64,000 nucleotides of DNA from Ruania zhangjianzhongii (GCF_008000995.1 NZ_CP042828.1:3586882-3650881); one strand, 5' to 3'; counted from the stretch's first letter, positions 32,076-40,814 are shown. The notes: generated from the sequence alone by a model not told the origin. Program-made: numbers and translations.

Positions 32076-32588
32076 TCAGGTCAGTGACCGACCCTGGTCG
32101 GCGAGCGCGTCGGCCAGGATGCGCACCGCCCGCGGGCCGACCCCGTGCAGTGCCAGCAGCTCCGACTCGCTGCGGGCGGCAACCTGGTCCAGGTCGGTGA
32201 TCCCGGCGGTGACCAGCGCCCGAGTGGCCGGCCGGCCGATCGCCGGCAGGTCGGTGGTGACCTCGCCGGAGTCCGCGCTGTCGGCGTCTCGGCGCAGCTG
32301 CGCGGGCGCCCGGTGGCGCCACGCCCGGGCCACCAGCGCGTTCAGGACCATCCCGTTCACCTCCGCAAGCGGCACGTGCAGCCCCTCCCGGTTCGGGGTG
32401 CAGCCGGGGTGAGCCTGGCGTACCTCGGCCGCGTCCTCGGCAGCCATCCAGAGGTCGACGGCGGAACTATCGGTGGTCAGGGCCGCGAAGGTGCTCCCGT
32501 GCACGGTGTAGCTGCGAGGCGGTCCGTCCTGGCGCTGCACCTCGGGCAGGGCGCGAGCCGCCTTGTCCAGCTGTGCCTTCGTAGTCAT
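32076..32588 (-). CDS. YjbR/MmcQ-like protein with C-terminal helix-hairpin-helix
   Basis: A 170-residue protein; start chosen at the ATG at 32588 (a GTG at 32609 is also in frame, with TTAGCAT between, suggesting a near-leaderless message). The N-terminal half (FAALTTDSSAVDLWMAAEDAAEV...GLHVPLAEVNG) resembles MmcQ/YjbR-type DNA-binding-like folds. The C-terminus (LPAIGRPATRALVTAGITD, then HGVGPRAVRILADAL) is a helix-hairpin-helix pair as in the RNA polymerase alpha C-terminal domain. The function is unknown; DNA binding is inferred. Confidence 0.6.
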   Translation of the reverse strand: MTTKAQLDKAARALPEVQRQDGPPRSYTVHGSTFAALTTDSSAVDLWMAAEDAAEVRQAHPGCTPNREGLHVPLAEVNGMVLNALVARAWRHRAPAQLRRDADSADSGEVTTDLPAIGRPATRALVTAGITDLDQVAARSESELLALHGVGPRAVRILADALADQGRSLT

Positions 32589-32610
32589 GGCTGCGATGCT
32601 AACGGGCACG

Positions 32611-32692
32611 CCGGGTCAGGGTGCGCGTGGCAGGCCGGGTCAGGGTGCGCGTGGCAGGCCGGGTCAGGGTGCGCGTGGCGGCCGGGTCAGGG
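32611..32692. repeat. 24-bp tandem repeat, 3.5 copies
   Basis: The unit CCGGGTCAGGGTGCGCGTGG (plus CAGG) is repeated perfectly at 32611-32634 and 32635-32658, with one base lost at 32659-32681, and a partial copy at 32682-32692. The last copy overlaps the stop codon of the aldo/keto reductase gene. It probably arose by local duplication of the gene's 3' flank. Confidence 0.85.
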
Positions 32693-33631
32693 CACGTGAT
32701 GGCCGGCCGCGCGGGCCAGCTCGTACCACTGCGGCCGGGTCAGGGCCAGCGCCGAGCCCTGCGCGGCGGCGCGCACCCGGCCGGGGTTCGTGGTGCCGAG
32801 CACCACCTGCATCTGCGCCGGATGCCGCGTGATCCAGGCGGTGGCGATCGCCATCGGATCCACGCCGTACTCGGCGGCAAGCCGGTCGATGACCTCATTC
32901 AGCTCCGGATAGTCCGGCGAGCCGAGGAAGACACCCCGGCCACCACCGGACTGGAACGGCGACCAGGCCTGCACCGTGATGTCGTTCAGCCGGCAGTAGT
33001 CCAGGGCGCCACCGTCGCGCATGATCGACTGGTCCTGCCCCTCCCGATTCGCCGAAAGGCCCTGGGTGATCATCGGCGCGTGGGTCAGGGAGAGCTGCAG
33101 CTGGTTGACCACCAGCGGCTGGTTCAGCGACTTGCGCAGCAGCTCGATCTGCCCGGGGGTGTGGTTGGAGACGCCAAAGGAACGCACCTTCCCGCCCGCG
33201 TGCAGCTCGTCGAAGGCGCGGGCCACCTCCTCGGGCTCGACCAGGGCATCCGGGCGGTGCAGCAGCAGGATGTCCAGGTAGTCGGTGCCCAGCGCCTGCA
33301 GCGAGCCGTGCACCGAGTCGATGATGTGCTGGTAGGAGAAGTCGAAGTACGGGCCATCGGCCACGATGCCGCACTTGGTCTGGATGATGAGCTGCTCGCG
33401 CTCGCTCGCGGACAGGTTCAGAGCGCCTGCGAACCGGCGTTCGCAGGTGTGCGGCTCGCCGCCGTAGATATCGGCGTGGTCCAGGAAAGTGATCCCGGCA
33501 TCCCGGGCGGCCGCCACCAGCTCGCGGATCTGCTCGTCGGTCTTGTCCGCGATCCGCATCAGCCCGAGCACGACGTTCGGCACAGTGAGGGTGGTCCCGG
33601 GCAAGGTGAAGGTTCTCATGGGTGCAGGCAT
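32687..33631 (-). CDS. aldo/keto reductase
   Basis: A 314-residue NADPH-dependent oxidoreductase with a TIM-barrel fold, of the YdhF/oxidoreductase type. Catalytic residues are present: Asp and Tyr in TFLDHADIYGG, Lys in IIQTKCGIV, and an Asn/His-type region SFGVSNHTPGQIELL. The cofactor-binding end (VVLGTTNPGRVRAAAQG) is normal. The start could also be the ATG four codons in. Substrates cannot be predicted. Confidence 0.93.
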   Translation of the reverse strand: MPAPMRTFTLPGTTLTVPNVVLGLMRIADKTDEQIRELVAAARDAGITFLDHADIYGGEPHTCERRFAGALNLSASEREQLIIQTKCGIVADGPYFDFSYQHIIDSVHGSLQALGTDYLDILLLHRPDALVEPEEVARAFDELHAGGKVRSFGVSNHTPGQIELLRKSLNQPLVVNQLQLSLTHAPMITQGLSANREGQDQSIMRDGGALDYCRLNDITVQAWSPFQSGGGRGVFLGSPDYPELNEVIDRLAAEYGVDPMAIATAWITRHPAQMQVVLGTTNPGRVRAAAQGSALALTRPQWYELARAAGHHVP

Positions 33632-33742
33632 GGTGCGACGATAGCGGCCGCTCGGCCCGGGGTGCTTCCCGCCGGATGGTGGCGGCCCCGGGGGCGCCGC
33701 CCGCCCGGGGGTGCTGCCGGCCCCGGGAGTGCTGCCGGCCCG

Positions 33743-34285
33743 TCAGCGCAGCAGCCAGCGCGGCACCTGCTCACAGTAGGCGCGGTAGGCCCTGCCGAAC
33801 TTCTCCGCCAGCGCTGCCTCCTCAGCAGGGATCTGCAGCTGGTCGATCGCTAGCACGAACCCACCGGCCGGCACCAGGGCGCGGCCGGAGCGGAGCCAGA
33901 GCGCGTGCGCGACCAGCAGCCCGGCCAGGCCGAGGTAGAGGGGGTTGCGGGTGGCGTCGAACACCCCGGTGGTGACCAGTGCCGATGTCTGCGACGGGTG
34001 GCGGGGATCGAGCGTGGTCTCGGCTGCTCCCAGCTCGCTGGCACCAGCCACCAGCAACCCGATCGAGGCGGCGCCCACACCCACGCTGAGCACCCGGCGG
34101 CCACCGCGGCGGCGCCGGCGCTCCGGCTCCGCCGCCTTGCCATGCTCAGCGTCGGAACATTGCCGGGCCGGCTTCTTCCGCCGGGCGAGCAGCCGCTGAC
34201 CCACGGCGGCGAGAGCGAACGCGGCCGGCGGGACGAGGGCCATACCGGTGGCGGCGGTGGCGGTGGCGGTGCGAGCAGAGGACAT
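33743..34285 (-). CDS. isoprenylcysteine/phospholipid methyltransferase-family membrane protein
   Basis: A 180-residue membrane protein, started at the ATG at 34285 with GGAG upstream. After two N-terminal helices comes the PEMT/ICMT core: TTGVFDATRNPLYLGLAGLL, then a helix (LVPAGGFVLAIDQLQIP) and EEAALAEKFGRAYRAYCEQVPRWL, which is the SAM-binding C-terminal motif of the family (E..L...FG..Y..Y...VPR). A Lys/Arg-rich cytosolic loop (RRKKPARQ...RRRRRGGRR) is added. The target lipid is unknown. Confidence 0.85.
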   Translation of the reverse strand: MSSARTATATAATGMALVPPAAFALAAVGQRLLARRKKPARQCSDAEHGKAAEPERRRRRGGRRVLSVGVGAASIGLLVAGASELGAAETTLDPRHPSQTSALVTTGVFDATRNPLYLGLAGLLVAHALWLRSGRALVPAGGFVLAIDQLQIPAEEAALAEKFGRAYRAYCEQVPRWLLR

Positions 34286-34363
34286 ACGATCAGCGCTCCA
34301 GGGTCGGGGTTCTATCATCGCCGCAGACCGGGGCAGATGGCACCCCGAGGGCAGGGCAATCTG

Positions 34364-35437
34364 CTACCTCTCCTGCTCGAGTCCCGCATCCTGGCCGGCG
34401 CCGGCTCCTGCGACCGGGCGGCGCAGCACCGTCCGGTACAGGTGGCGCAGCATGGCGACGAACACCAGCAGACACACCAGCATCGCGAGCCAGAGCTCCG
34501 CCCGGCCGATCCAGCCCACGATCGGCAGCATGTCCGCCTGACCCAGGTAGATCCCCGCGACCGCGTACATACCCAACGGGAAGACCATCGACCACCAGGT
34601 GGCCTCGTAGCGCAGCGGGATCCGGTGCCGCCAGTGCCGCCACAACCCCACCCCGAACAGCACCGGGATCAACCAGGTCGCGAACGCCCAGAACACCACC
34701 GCCAACCCGGCGACCAGCCCCCGGGTCGCATCGACCATCGGAGCCGCAGCCATCTCCACGATCCGCGCACCGGCAAGCACGGTGATCGCACAGGCCCCCA
34801 TCGACACCCAGTACGGCGGGTTCAGGTCGACCGGCTTCAGCTCGTACAGCATCATCCGCAGCGCCACCAGTACCCCGGCGGCGGCATAGAGGAACAGCCC
34901 CACGGACCAGGTCAGCACTGCGACGATCGCGAGCGCACCGCGCACGCTCGGGCTGGTGGGCTCCAACGTTGCGGCCGCGACCGCCACCGACTGGCTGGCC
35001 ACCACCCAGATGAACCAGGTGCCGTTCGCATACTTGACCACCGGCCGCTCGGACTTGGACAGCACCGCCGTCCACGGCACCACGTAGCCGAGCACGAACC
35101 AGGCCAGCAGGGTCACGATCAGGAAGACGGCAGTCACTGTGTGGTAGCCGGCCATGAACAGTCGCACCCCGAGCACGTTCGTGCCCGCCACGTAGGTGAA
35201 GAAGCCGAACGCGCGCGCCGGATCGAGGAAGTCCTCGACGATCCGGTCTCGATGCCGCACCAAACGCAGGGCGGTCAGTGCGAGCAGCAGGACGAAGGTC
35301 ACCAGGCAGAGCACGAGCAGCACGTTGGACAGCACCATCACCCCCTCGAGCGCCGCCCCGATGGACAGGATCCCGGTAGCCATCACTAGCGCGAAGTAGC
35401 CGGGAGTCAGCCCGGCGACAGCGCTGTCCGCCCGCAT
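34364..35437 (-). CDS. TDT-family (TehA/Mae1-like) transporter
   Basis: A 357-residue protein from the ATG at 35437 (MRADSAVAGLTPGYFALVMA); AGGAC lies upstream. About ten membrane helices in the SLAC1/TehA/Mae1 pattern: N-terminal GYFALVMATGILSIGAAL, FFTYVAGTNVLGVRL, and the late ATWWSMVFPLGMYAVAGIYL that is diagnostic of the family. Members export C4-dicarboxylates or anions, or give tellurite resistance. Substrate not predictable. It diverges from the flavoprotein gene at 35669. Confidence 0.88.
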   Translation of the reverse strand: MRADSAVAGLTPGYFALVMATGILSIGAALEGVMVLSNVLLVLCLVTFVLLLALTALRLVRHRDRIVEDFLDPARAFGFFTYVAGTNVLGVRLFMAGYHTVTAVFLIVTLLAWFVLGYVVPWTAVLSKSERPVVKYANGTWFIWVVASQSVAVAAATLEPTSPSVRGALAIVAVLTWSVGLFLYAAAGVLVALRMMLYELKPVDLNPPYWVSMGACAITVLAGARIVEMAAAPMVDATRGLVAGLAVVFWAFATWLIPVLFGVGLWRHWRHRIPLRYEATWWSMVFPLGMYAVAGIYLGQADMLPIVGWIGRAELWLAMLVCLLVFVAMLRHLYRTVLRRPVAGAGAGQDAGLEQER

Positions 35438-35531
35438 GCTGATCGTCCTGCTCACCCGGCCGATGGTAGCGCCGGAGCACACCGCCGGCAGGTACCACGG
35501 GCAGCCGCCGGCGGTCACCGCCACTCTCCCG

Positions 35532-35596
35532 TCGGAGGTAGCGGCGGCGGTCGGAGGTCAGCCCGGACAGCCTCCGACCGCCGCCGCTACCTCCGA
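35532..35596. repeat. perfect 26-bp inverted repeat in a divergent promoter region
   Basis: Arms 35532-35557 and 35571-35596 are perfect reverse complements around a 13-nt spacer. They lie between the TDT transporter (minus) and the flavoprotein (plus) starts, so a terminator role is not expected. Each arm contains two copies of TCGGAGG. It may be a regulatory site or a REP-like element. Confidence 0.75.
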
Positions 35597-35668
35597 TGCG
35601 AGGAGCAGGGGTCCTCGAGGTGCCCTGGGTCACTGCGCCGGGCGGACAGATCGGGTAGTACTTGACCC

Positions 35669-36871
35669 ATGGAGCGTTCCTCCGGAACTGAGGCCGCCAC
35701 ATTCGAGGTGGTGGTGATCGGAGCCGGGCAGGCGGGGCTGGCGGCGGCCCGCACGTTGGTGCAGGCGGGGCTGCGCCCGGGGATCGACCTGCTGGTCCTG
35801 GACGCCGGCGACGGGCCGGGCGGCTCCTGGCGGCACCGGTGGGACTCGCTGACCCTGGGCCGCGCACACGGGATCGCTGATCTGCCCGGACTCCCGCTCG
35901 GACCGGTGGACTCCGAACGCCCTGCGTCGCAGGTGGTCGCCGACTACTACGGGCGCTACGAGGACGAGCACGAGCTGCAGGTGCGCCGCCCCGCGCAGGT
36001 GACCGAGGTCCACTCCGGGCCGCGGCCGGACCAGCTGACCGTGCACTACGAGAGCGAGGGAACGCCGTCGAGTATCACCACCGGAGTGCTGCTCAACGCC
36101 ACCGGCACGTGGACCCGGCCGTACGTGCCCTACGTCCCCGGGATCGAGACCTTCACCGGCAAGCAGCTGCACACCACCGGCTTCCGCGCGGCCGAGGACT
36201 TCACCGGACTGCGCACCCTGGTGGTCGGCGGCGGGCTCTCCGCTGTGCAGTTCCTGCTCCAGCTCGCACCGGTCACCGAGACCGTCTGGGCCACCCGGCG
36301 CCCGCCGAACTTCACCGACCGCGCTTTCGATCCCCGCTGGGGTCTGGACGTGGAGAACGCGGTGCGCGAGCGCACCAGGGCCGGCCGGCCGCCGGCGAGC
36401 GTAGTGCGCACCACCGGCATCCCGTTGCTGCCCGAGTACGTGGCCGGCGCCGAGTCCGGGGTGCTGGTCAGCCGCGGGATGATTACCCGGATCCACCCCG
36501 AGGGCGTGCACTTCCCCGGGCAGAGTGCTGCTGCCGGCGACGGCGCGGAGGGGCTTGGTCCGTCGGCGTCCGGGGAACTCGTGGTCCCGCAGTCCTGGCA
36601 ACCGTTCGAGGCACCGGTCGATCTGGACCTGGACGTGATCTTCTGGAACACCGGGTTCCGGGCCGCGCTGGACCACCTGGCGCCGCTGCGGTTACGGGAG
36701 CGCGGCGGCGGGATCCGGATGCGTTCGGAGGTCGAGGTCGCCGCCGACGAACGGGTGCTGCTGGTCGGCTACGGCTCGAGCGCCTCCACGATCGGGGCCA
36801 CCCGCGCCGGCCGAGCGGCCGGCCGGGCCGCGCTGCGGCGGCTGGGCCGCACCCGGAGCGCACAGCCGTGA
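35669..36871 (+). CDS. FAD-dependent NAD(P)-binding oxidoreductase (flavin monooxygenase-like)
   Basis: A 400-residue two-dinucleotide-domain flavoprotein. FAD motif VVVIGAGQAGLAAARTL at the N-terminus; NAD(P) motif LVVGGGLSAVQFLLQLA near residue 187; GVLLNATGTWTRP and VIFWNTGFRAALDHL are the family's ATG/GxTG motifs. The second motif has G-G-G-L-S-A where the usual pattern is GxGxxG/A, which is common in this group. Relatives are annotated as potassium-trafficking-like or FMO-like proteins. It precedes an MFS gene in the same direction. Confidence 0.85.
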   Translation: MERSSGTEAATFEVVVIGAGQAGLAAARTLVQAGLRPGIDLLVLDAGDGPGGSWRHRWDSLTLGRAHGIADLPGLPLGPVDSERPASQVVADYYGRYEDEHELQVRRPAQVTEVHSGPRPDQLTVHYESEGTPSSITTGVLLNATGTWTRPYVPYVPGIETFTGKQLHTTGFRAAEDFTGLRTLVVGGGLSAVQFLLQLAPVTETVWATRRPPNFTDRAFDPRWGLDVENAVRERTRAGRPPASVVRTTGIPLLPEYVAGAESGVLVSRGMITRIHPEGVHFPGQSAAAGDGAEGLGPSASGELVVPQSWQPFEAPVDLDLDVIFWNTGFRAALDHLAPLRLRERGGGIRMRSEVEVAADERVLLVGYGSSASTIGATRAGRAAGRAALRRLGRTRSAQP

Positions 36872-36941
36872 GACCAGCACTGGCAGCGGCCCGCAGGGAG
36901 CGACATGATGGTGCCGGTCCGAGCAGAAGGAGCCTCAGCCG

Positions 36942-38213
36942 ATGACCCCCGCCGAGCCGCCGACCCGAGCCGCCGACGTCACCACCGGCACCCGCAGCCC
37001 CTCCCCCCTGCTGATGCTCATCCTGGCGACGATGGGCTTCGCGGTGAACTTCTGGGCCTGGTCGCTGCTCAGCCCGCTCGGCCCGGTGTTCCGGGACACC
37101 GGGCAGCTCGGCGCCCTGACCGAGTCGCAGGTCTCGCTGATCGTGGCGGTCCCGGTGCTGGTCGGGTCCCTCGGCCGGATCCCGGTAGGGGCGCTGACCG
37201 ACGCCTACGGCGGCCGGGTGATGTTCGTGATCGTCTCGCTGGCCACGATCGTGCCGGTGCTGTTCATCGGCTTCTACGGCCAGACCAGCTTCGTCGCCCT
37301 GCTGATCGGCGGCTTCTTCCTCGGCATCGGCGGTACCGCGTTCGCCGTGGGGGTGCCGTTCGTGAACTCGTGGTTCCCACCCGCCCGGCGCGGTCTGGCC
37401 GTCGGCATCTTCGGTGCCGGGATGGTCGGCACTGCGATCAGCGCGCTGACCACGGTGGGCCTGTACACCTCGGTCGGCTCCACGGCACCGTTCCTGTTCG
37501 CCACCGCCGGGCTGGTGATCTTCGCTGTGGTGGCCTGGGTGCTGCTGCGTGATGCCCCTGGCCGCCTCGCCCCGACCACCTCGATGATGGCGCGGGTGCG
37601 CTCGAACGCGGTGCTGCCGATCACCTGGCAGGCCTGCATCCTGTACGCGGTCTCGTTCGGCGGGTACGTGGCCTTCTCGGTGTATCTGCCCTCCTACCTG
37701 AAGACCACCTATGACCTGTCCGCCGCCGACTCGGCCACCAGGATGGCTGGATTCGTGGCCGTCGCCGTCGTGATGCGCCCGATCGGCGGGTGGCTGTCGG
37801 ACCGGTGGGGAGCGACCCGGGTGCTGGCCGCGGTGTTCGCGATCGTGGCGGTCGGGGCCGGGATCGCGGCGCTGGAACCGGTGTTGGAACCGGCCGGTGC
37901 AGGGGCGTTCCTGGCGATGGCCGCCGCGCTCGGCGCGGGCTCCGGCGCCACCTTCGCCCTGATCGCCAAGGCCACCGACCCGGCACGGGTGGGTGGGGTG
38001 ACCGGTCTGGTGGGCGCCGCCGGCGGCCTGGGCGGGTTCGTGCCACCGCTGATCATGGGCTATGTGTACGGCCGCACCGAGTCCTACGCGATCGGGCTGT
38101 GGTTGCTCGCGGCGACGGCTGTGCTCACCCTCGTGCTCACGCTCACCGTGGTGCGGCGCACCACCGCAGCGGCCGAAGACACGACGGCCACTGACGGTGC
38201 GGCGGCCGAATGA
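36942..38213 (+). CDS. MFS transporter, nitrate/nitrite (NarK-like) branch
   Basis: A 423-residue, 12-helix transporter with AGAAGGAG ahead of the ATG. The N-terminal helix reads MLILATMGFAVNFWAWSLLSP, as in NarK/NasA-like porters; the family motif between TM2 and TM3 is present (GRIPVGALTDAYGGRVMF), and GFFLGIGGTAFAVGVPFVNSWFPP matches the nitrate-signature region. No nitrate reductase genes are nearby, so another anion is possible. Its stop overlaps the next gene by 4 nt. Confidence 0.82.
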   Translation: MTPAEPPTRAADVTTGTRSPSPLLMLILATMGFAVNFWAWSLLSPLGPVFRDTGQLGALTESQVSLIVAVPVLVGSLGRIPVGALTDAYGGRVMFVIVSLATIVPVLFIGFYGQTSFVALLIGGFFLGIGGTAFAVGVPFVNSWFPPARRGLAVGIFGAGMVGTAISALTTVGLYTSVGSTAPFLFATAGLVIFAVVAWVLLRDAPGRLAPTTSMMARVRSNAVLPITWQACILYAVSFGGYVAFSVYLPSYLKTTYDLSAADSATRMAGFVAVAVVMRPIGGWLSDRWGATRVLAAVFAIVAVGAGIAALEPVLEPAGAGAFLAMAAALGAGSGATFALIAKATDPARVGGVTGLVGAAGGLGGFVPPLIMGYVYGRTESYAIGLWLLAATAVLTLVLTLTVVRRTTAAAEDTTATDGAAAE

Positions 38214-38608
38214 GTACGCCGCGGCCGCGGATCGCGTGGACGTCGGTGACGATCATGGCGCCGGCACCGCGCGAGCTGGCCGCGTTTTACGCCCGGCTGC
38301 TCGATGGTGAGGTGACCGCGAGTGAACCGCCGGGCGCCGGCGACCCGGAGCATGCCGGGTGGGCGCAGGTGCGCGCAAGCGGGCGCACCCTGAACTTCGA
38401 GTTCGAACACTGCTGGAGCCCGCCGGTGTGGCCGGCGCAGCACGATCGGCAGATCAGCAGCCAGCACCTTGATCTGCACGTGGTGGACCTCGCCGCGGCC
38501 ACTGACTGGGCGCGCGAGTGCGGGGCGATACTGGCCGAGGTGCAGCCGCAGGAGGACGTCCGGGTGCTGTTCGACCCGGCCGGTCACCCGTTCTGCCTGT
38601 TCCGCTGA
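38210..38608 (+). CDS. VOC-family (glyoxalase/bleomycin-resistance fold) protein
   Basis: A 132-residue protein translationally coupled (ATGA) to the MFS gene. Two beta-alpha-beta-beta-beta units: WTSVTIMAPAPRELAAFYARLL at the start and LDLHVVDLAAATDWARECGA, ending DVRVLFDPAGHPFCLFR. The metal-ligand positions of VOC enzymes are only partly kept. Function unknown. Its 3' end overlaps the converging gene by 25 bp. Confidence 0.85.
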   Translation: MSTPRPRIAWTSVTIMAPAPRELAAFYARLLDGEVTASEPPGAGDPEHAGWAQVRASGRTLNFEFEHCWSPPVWPAQHDRQISSQHLDLHVVDLAAATDWARECGAILAEVQPQEDVRVLFDPAGHPFCLFR

Positions 38609-39063
38609 GGTGTCTGCCCCAGCGGTTCGCTGCGGCGGCGCGGGAGGAGTGCCGCGATCGCGAGCACTGCGGCCATCCCCTCGGCCACGGCACTGAGGGT
38701 CTTCAGCGGGTACCAGGCGGGATCATGCATCGCCGGGATCGGCCCGAGCGCCGGAGTCACGAACCAGGTGGCGGCCAGCACCGCGGCCAGGGCCGAACCG
38801 GCCACCAGCAGACCGAACGCGTAGGCCGCCAGTCGGCCGGTGAGCAGCACCAGTAACGCGGCGATGGCGGCTGCACTCGCCTGCAGCCGGAACACGGTGT
38901 CCCCGCCCCAGCCGCCCGGTGCGGCGAGCCCGAACGGCTCGGCGAGATGCCAGTGCACGATCGCGTCCACCAGCAGTCCCGCCGTCACGCCCACCCGGAG
39001 CAGCCACCCGGGCCGGCGCGGCCGCTTGCGAGACAGAGCGGAAGGATGCCGGGGTGCCGCCAC
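38584..39063 (-). CDS. four-helix membrane protein, unknown function
   Basis: A 159-residue protein. The GTG start (39063) directly follows the stop codon of the cupredoxin gene, so the two are coupled. It has four hydrophobic helices (VGVTAGLLVDAIVHWHL, ASAAAIAALLVLLTG, LLVAGSALAAVLAATWFV, LSAVAEGMAAVLAIAALL) and a conserved-looking His pair (HWH) in the first. Position downstream of an ECF sigma/anti-sigma/cupredoxin set suggests it belongs to that regulon. Confidence 0.7.
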   Translation of the reverse strand: MAAPRHPSALSRKRPRRPGWLLRVGVTAGLLVDAIVHWHLAEPFGLAAPGGWGGDTVFRLQASAAAIAALLVLLTGRLAAYAFGLLVAGSALAAVLAATWFVTPALGPIPAMHDPAWYPLKTLSAVAEGMAAVLAIAALLPRRRSEPLGQTPQRNRQNG

Positions 39064-39471
39064 TCAGCCCACCACCAGGGTGCCGGTCATCTGTGGGTGC
39101 GGGATGCAGTGGAACGGGTACTGGCCGGGTTCGTCCGGCGTGGTCAGGGTGACTTCCTCCCCTGGGCCGACCGGCACATCGAAGATCTCGGGCTCGTCGG
39201 AGGTGACCGTGTGCCCGACGTCGTCCTCGTTCCGCACGGTCACGCTCGCTCCGGGTGGCACCGTGTCCGGGACCTGATAGCTGAACTCGGAGATCACGAT
39301 GGTCATCGCCTCGTCGCTGCCGGCTGCGGTGGGTGTGGCGTGATCCTCCTCCCCGGGCGAGGAGCAGGCGGTGAGCAGAAGCAGCAGGGCGAGGACCGCA
39401 CCGCCCGTACCTGCGGTGCGCGGCACGAACGGTTCGGGGCGCAGGGAACTGGTGGCGGCCATGACAGTCAT
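39064..39471 (-). CDS. cupredoxin-like copper lipoprotein
   Basis: About 135 residues (ATG at 39471; an ATG at 39462 is also possible). The lipoprotein signal ends in LLLLLTACSS. The mature part is a plastocyanin-like domain with the type I copper ligands in order: His in DVGHTVTSD, then Cys, His and Met in YPFHCIPHPQMTGTLVVG. It likely shuttles electrons or buffers copper outside the membrane. Same strand as, and 43 bp after, the anti-sigma gene. Confidence 0.85.
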   Translation of the reverse strand: MTVMAATSSLRPEPFVPRTAGTGGAVLALLLLLTACSSPGEEDHATPTAAGSDEAMTIVISEFSYQVPDTVPPGASVTVRNEDDVGHTVTSDEPEIFDVPVGPGEEVTLTTPDEPGQYPFHCIPHPQMTGTLVVG

Positions 39472-39514
39472 ACGTGCCGCAGCCACGGCCGAGATTGCCT
39501 GACCGGACGGCCGG

Positions 39515-40207
39515 TCACAGGTCGGCCGAGGACCAGACCTGGCCGTCAGCACCGATGAGCTGTACCTGGCGCAGCTCAGCGTCACTGCCGGGCTCGATCA
39601 CCCAGCTGTTCGGACGCTGGTCGGAGAGCTCCCAGTGCGCGACGTCCTCGGTGCTGCCGTCGCCGCGGACCAGGCGGCAGGTGTAGGACTGCCCGGCCGG
39701 ACCGTCGATCACTTCCAGCACCAGCACCGGACCGTCAGCCGAATAGCTGCGGGCGACGCGACCAACGTCCTGCCCGTCGGCGGCCACGAGCGGCGCCTGC
39801 CACGCGGAGGTCGCGGTCGGTTCCTGTTCCCCGCCGGGCCACCAGGCGATCGCTCCGCCGCCGACGCCCAGCACCACGCCGAGGGCCGCCGCCGCGGCCA
39901 CGAGCAGGAGATGCCGCCGCGGTGCGTCCCGGGTGCCAGCCTCCGGCGTGGATGCGCGATCATTGCCGGCGCTCTGGTGCGCGGACCGGAGCCGGTCCAG
40001 CACCGTGACCTCGAAGTCCACCGGCGGTGAGGTCCGCGGTGCGGCCGGCAGCACCAGAGCGATCGAGGCGGCGACCTCGTCGTAGTGGGCGCGGCAGCCG
40101 GCGCAGGTGGCCAGGTGCTCGGTGACCTGCGGGCTCTGGCCGGGGTCGAGGTGGCCGAGCGCCAGCGTGACCAGGTCATCCTCGGCCGGGTGGGTGGGCT
40201 CAGTCAT
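39515..40207 (-). CDS. RskA-type anti-sigma factor
   Basis: A 230-residue single-pass membrane protein. The ATG at 40207 overlaps the sigma-factor stop codon by 8 nt. The cytosolic zinc-binding anti-sigma domain has H-x3-C-x2-C (HLATCAGCRAHYDE). A membrane helix follows (LLLVAAAAALGVVLGVGGGAIAW written in part as VAAAAALGVVLGVGGG), then an outside RskA domain (SAWQAPLVAADGQDVG, WELSDQRPNSWVIEPGSDAEL). It would sequester the sigma factor until regulated proteolysis releases it. Confidence 0.88.
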   Translation of the reverse strand: MTEPTHPAEDDLVTLALGHLDPGQSPQVTEHLATCAGCRAHYDEVAASIALVLPAAPRTSPPVDFEVTVLDRLRSAHQSAGNDRASTPEAGTRDAPRRHLLLVAAAAALGVVLGVGGGAIAWWPGGEQEPTATSAWQAPLVAADGQDVGRVARSYSADGPVLVLEVIDGPAGQSYTCRLVRGDGSTEDVAHWELSDQRPNSWVIEPGSDAELRQVQLIGADGQVWSSADL

Positions 40208-40778
40208 CGCGCACCTGCGCATCCTGACGCAGACGCCGTAGGCCGTCCCGGATGCGGGTCTTCGCTGTACCCAAGGGGATCCCCTCTCTCTGGCCGACCT
40301 CAGCCGCGGTGCAGCCGCCGAGCACGGCCAGCACCACCGCGCGGGCCTGCTGCGGTGACAACTGGTGCAGGTGCCGGATCGCTCGTTCGGTCTCCACCTG
40401 GTGCACGGCGGTCTGTTCCGGATCCGCCGTGGCTGCGGAGGTCTCACTGAGCAGCTGTTCCAGCAGAGCGCCATCGGTCGGCACCTGCCGTCGGGCCCGC
40501 ACCGCGTCGATCGCGGCATTGCGGGTGATGGTGAGCAGCCAGGTGAGCACCGAAGCCCGGCGGATGTCGTAGCTGGCCGCGGCACCCCACGCGCGCAGAA
40601 AAACCTCCTGGCTGACGTCCTCGGCGAGTCGTGGATCGTGGGTGATGCTGACGGCCATCCCGAACACGGCCCTCTGGAACCGGCGCACGAACGCGGCGGA
40701 GACGTCCGGGTCGTCGAGAGCCAAGCCCGCGAGCAACGCAGCATCGTGAGCCCGGTCCGCGCGGGAGAGCACAGCCAT
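40200..40778 (-). CDS. ECF sigma factor (SigK-like)
   Basis: A 192-residue sigma-70 protein from the ATG at 40778. Region 2: AFVRRFQRAVFGMAVSITHD followed by LAEDVSQEVFLRAWGAAASYD and VLTWLLTITRNAAIDAVRAR. Region 4: LSPQQARAVVLAVLGGCTAAEVGQREGIP, then LGTAKTRIRDGLRRLR. The candidate promoter ends 7 nt before this ATG, which suggests a leaderless message and supports this start over longer ones. It is paired with the RskA-type anti-sigma factor downstream. Confidence 0.92.
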   Translation of the reverse strand: MAVLSRADRAHDAALLAGLALDDPDVSAAFVRRFQRAVFGMAVSITHDPRLAEDVSQEVFLRAWGAAASYDIRRASVLTWLLTITRNAAIDAVRARRQVPTDGALLEQLLSETSAATADPEQTAVHQVETERAIRHLHQLSPQQARAVVLAVLGGCTAAEVGQREGIPLGTAKTRIRDGLRRLRQDAQVRDD

Positions 40779-40785
40779 ACCCCAC

Positions 40786-40814
40786 GATACGGCTGCGGCA
40801 CCCATCCGGGATTG
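40786..40814 (-). promoter_or_regulatory. candidate autoregulated ECF promoter of the sigma gene
   Basis: On the minus strand CAATCC (40814-40809), 17 nt, then CGTATC (40791-40786); the ATG lies 7 nt farther on. The same hexamers with the same spacing occur on the other strand in front of the divergent lipoprotein gene. The assignment to this sigma factor is inferred. Confidence 0.5.
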
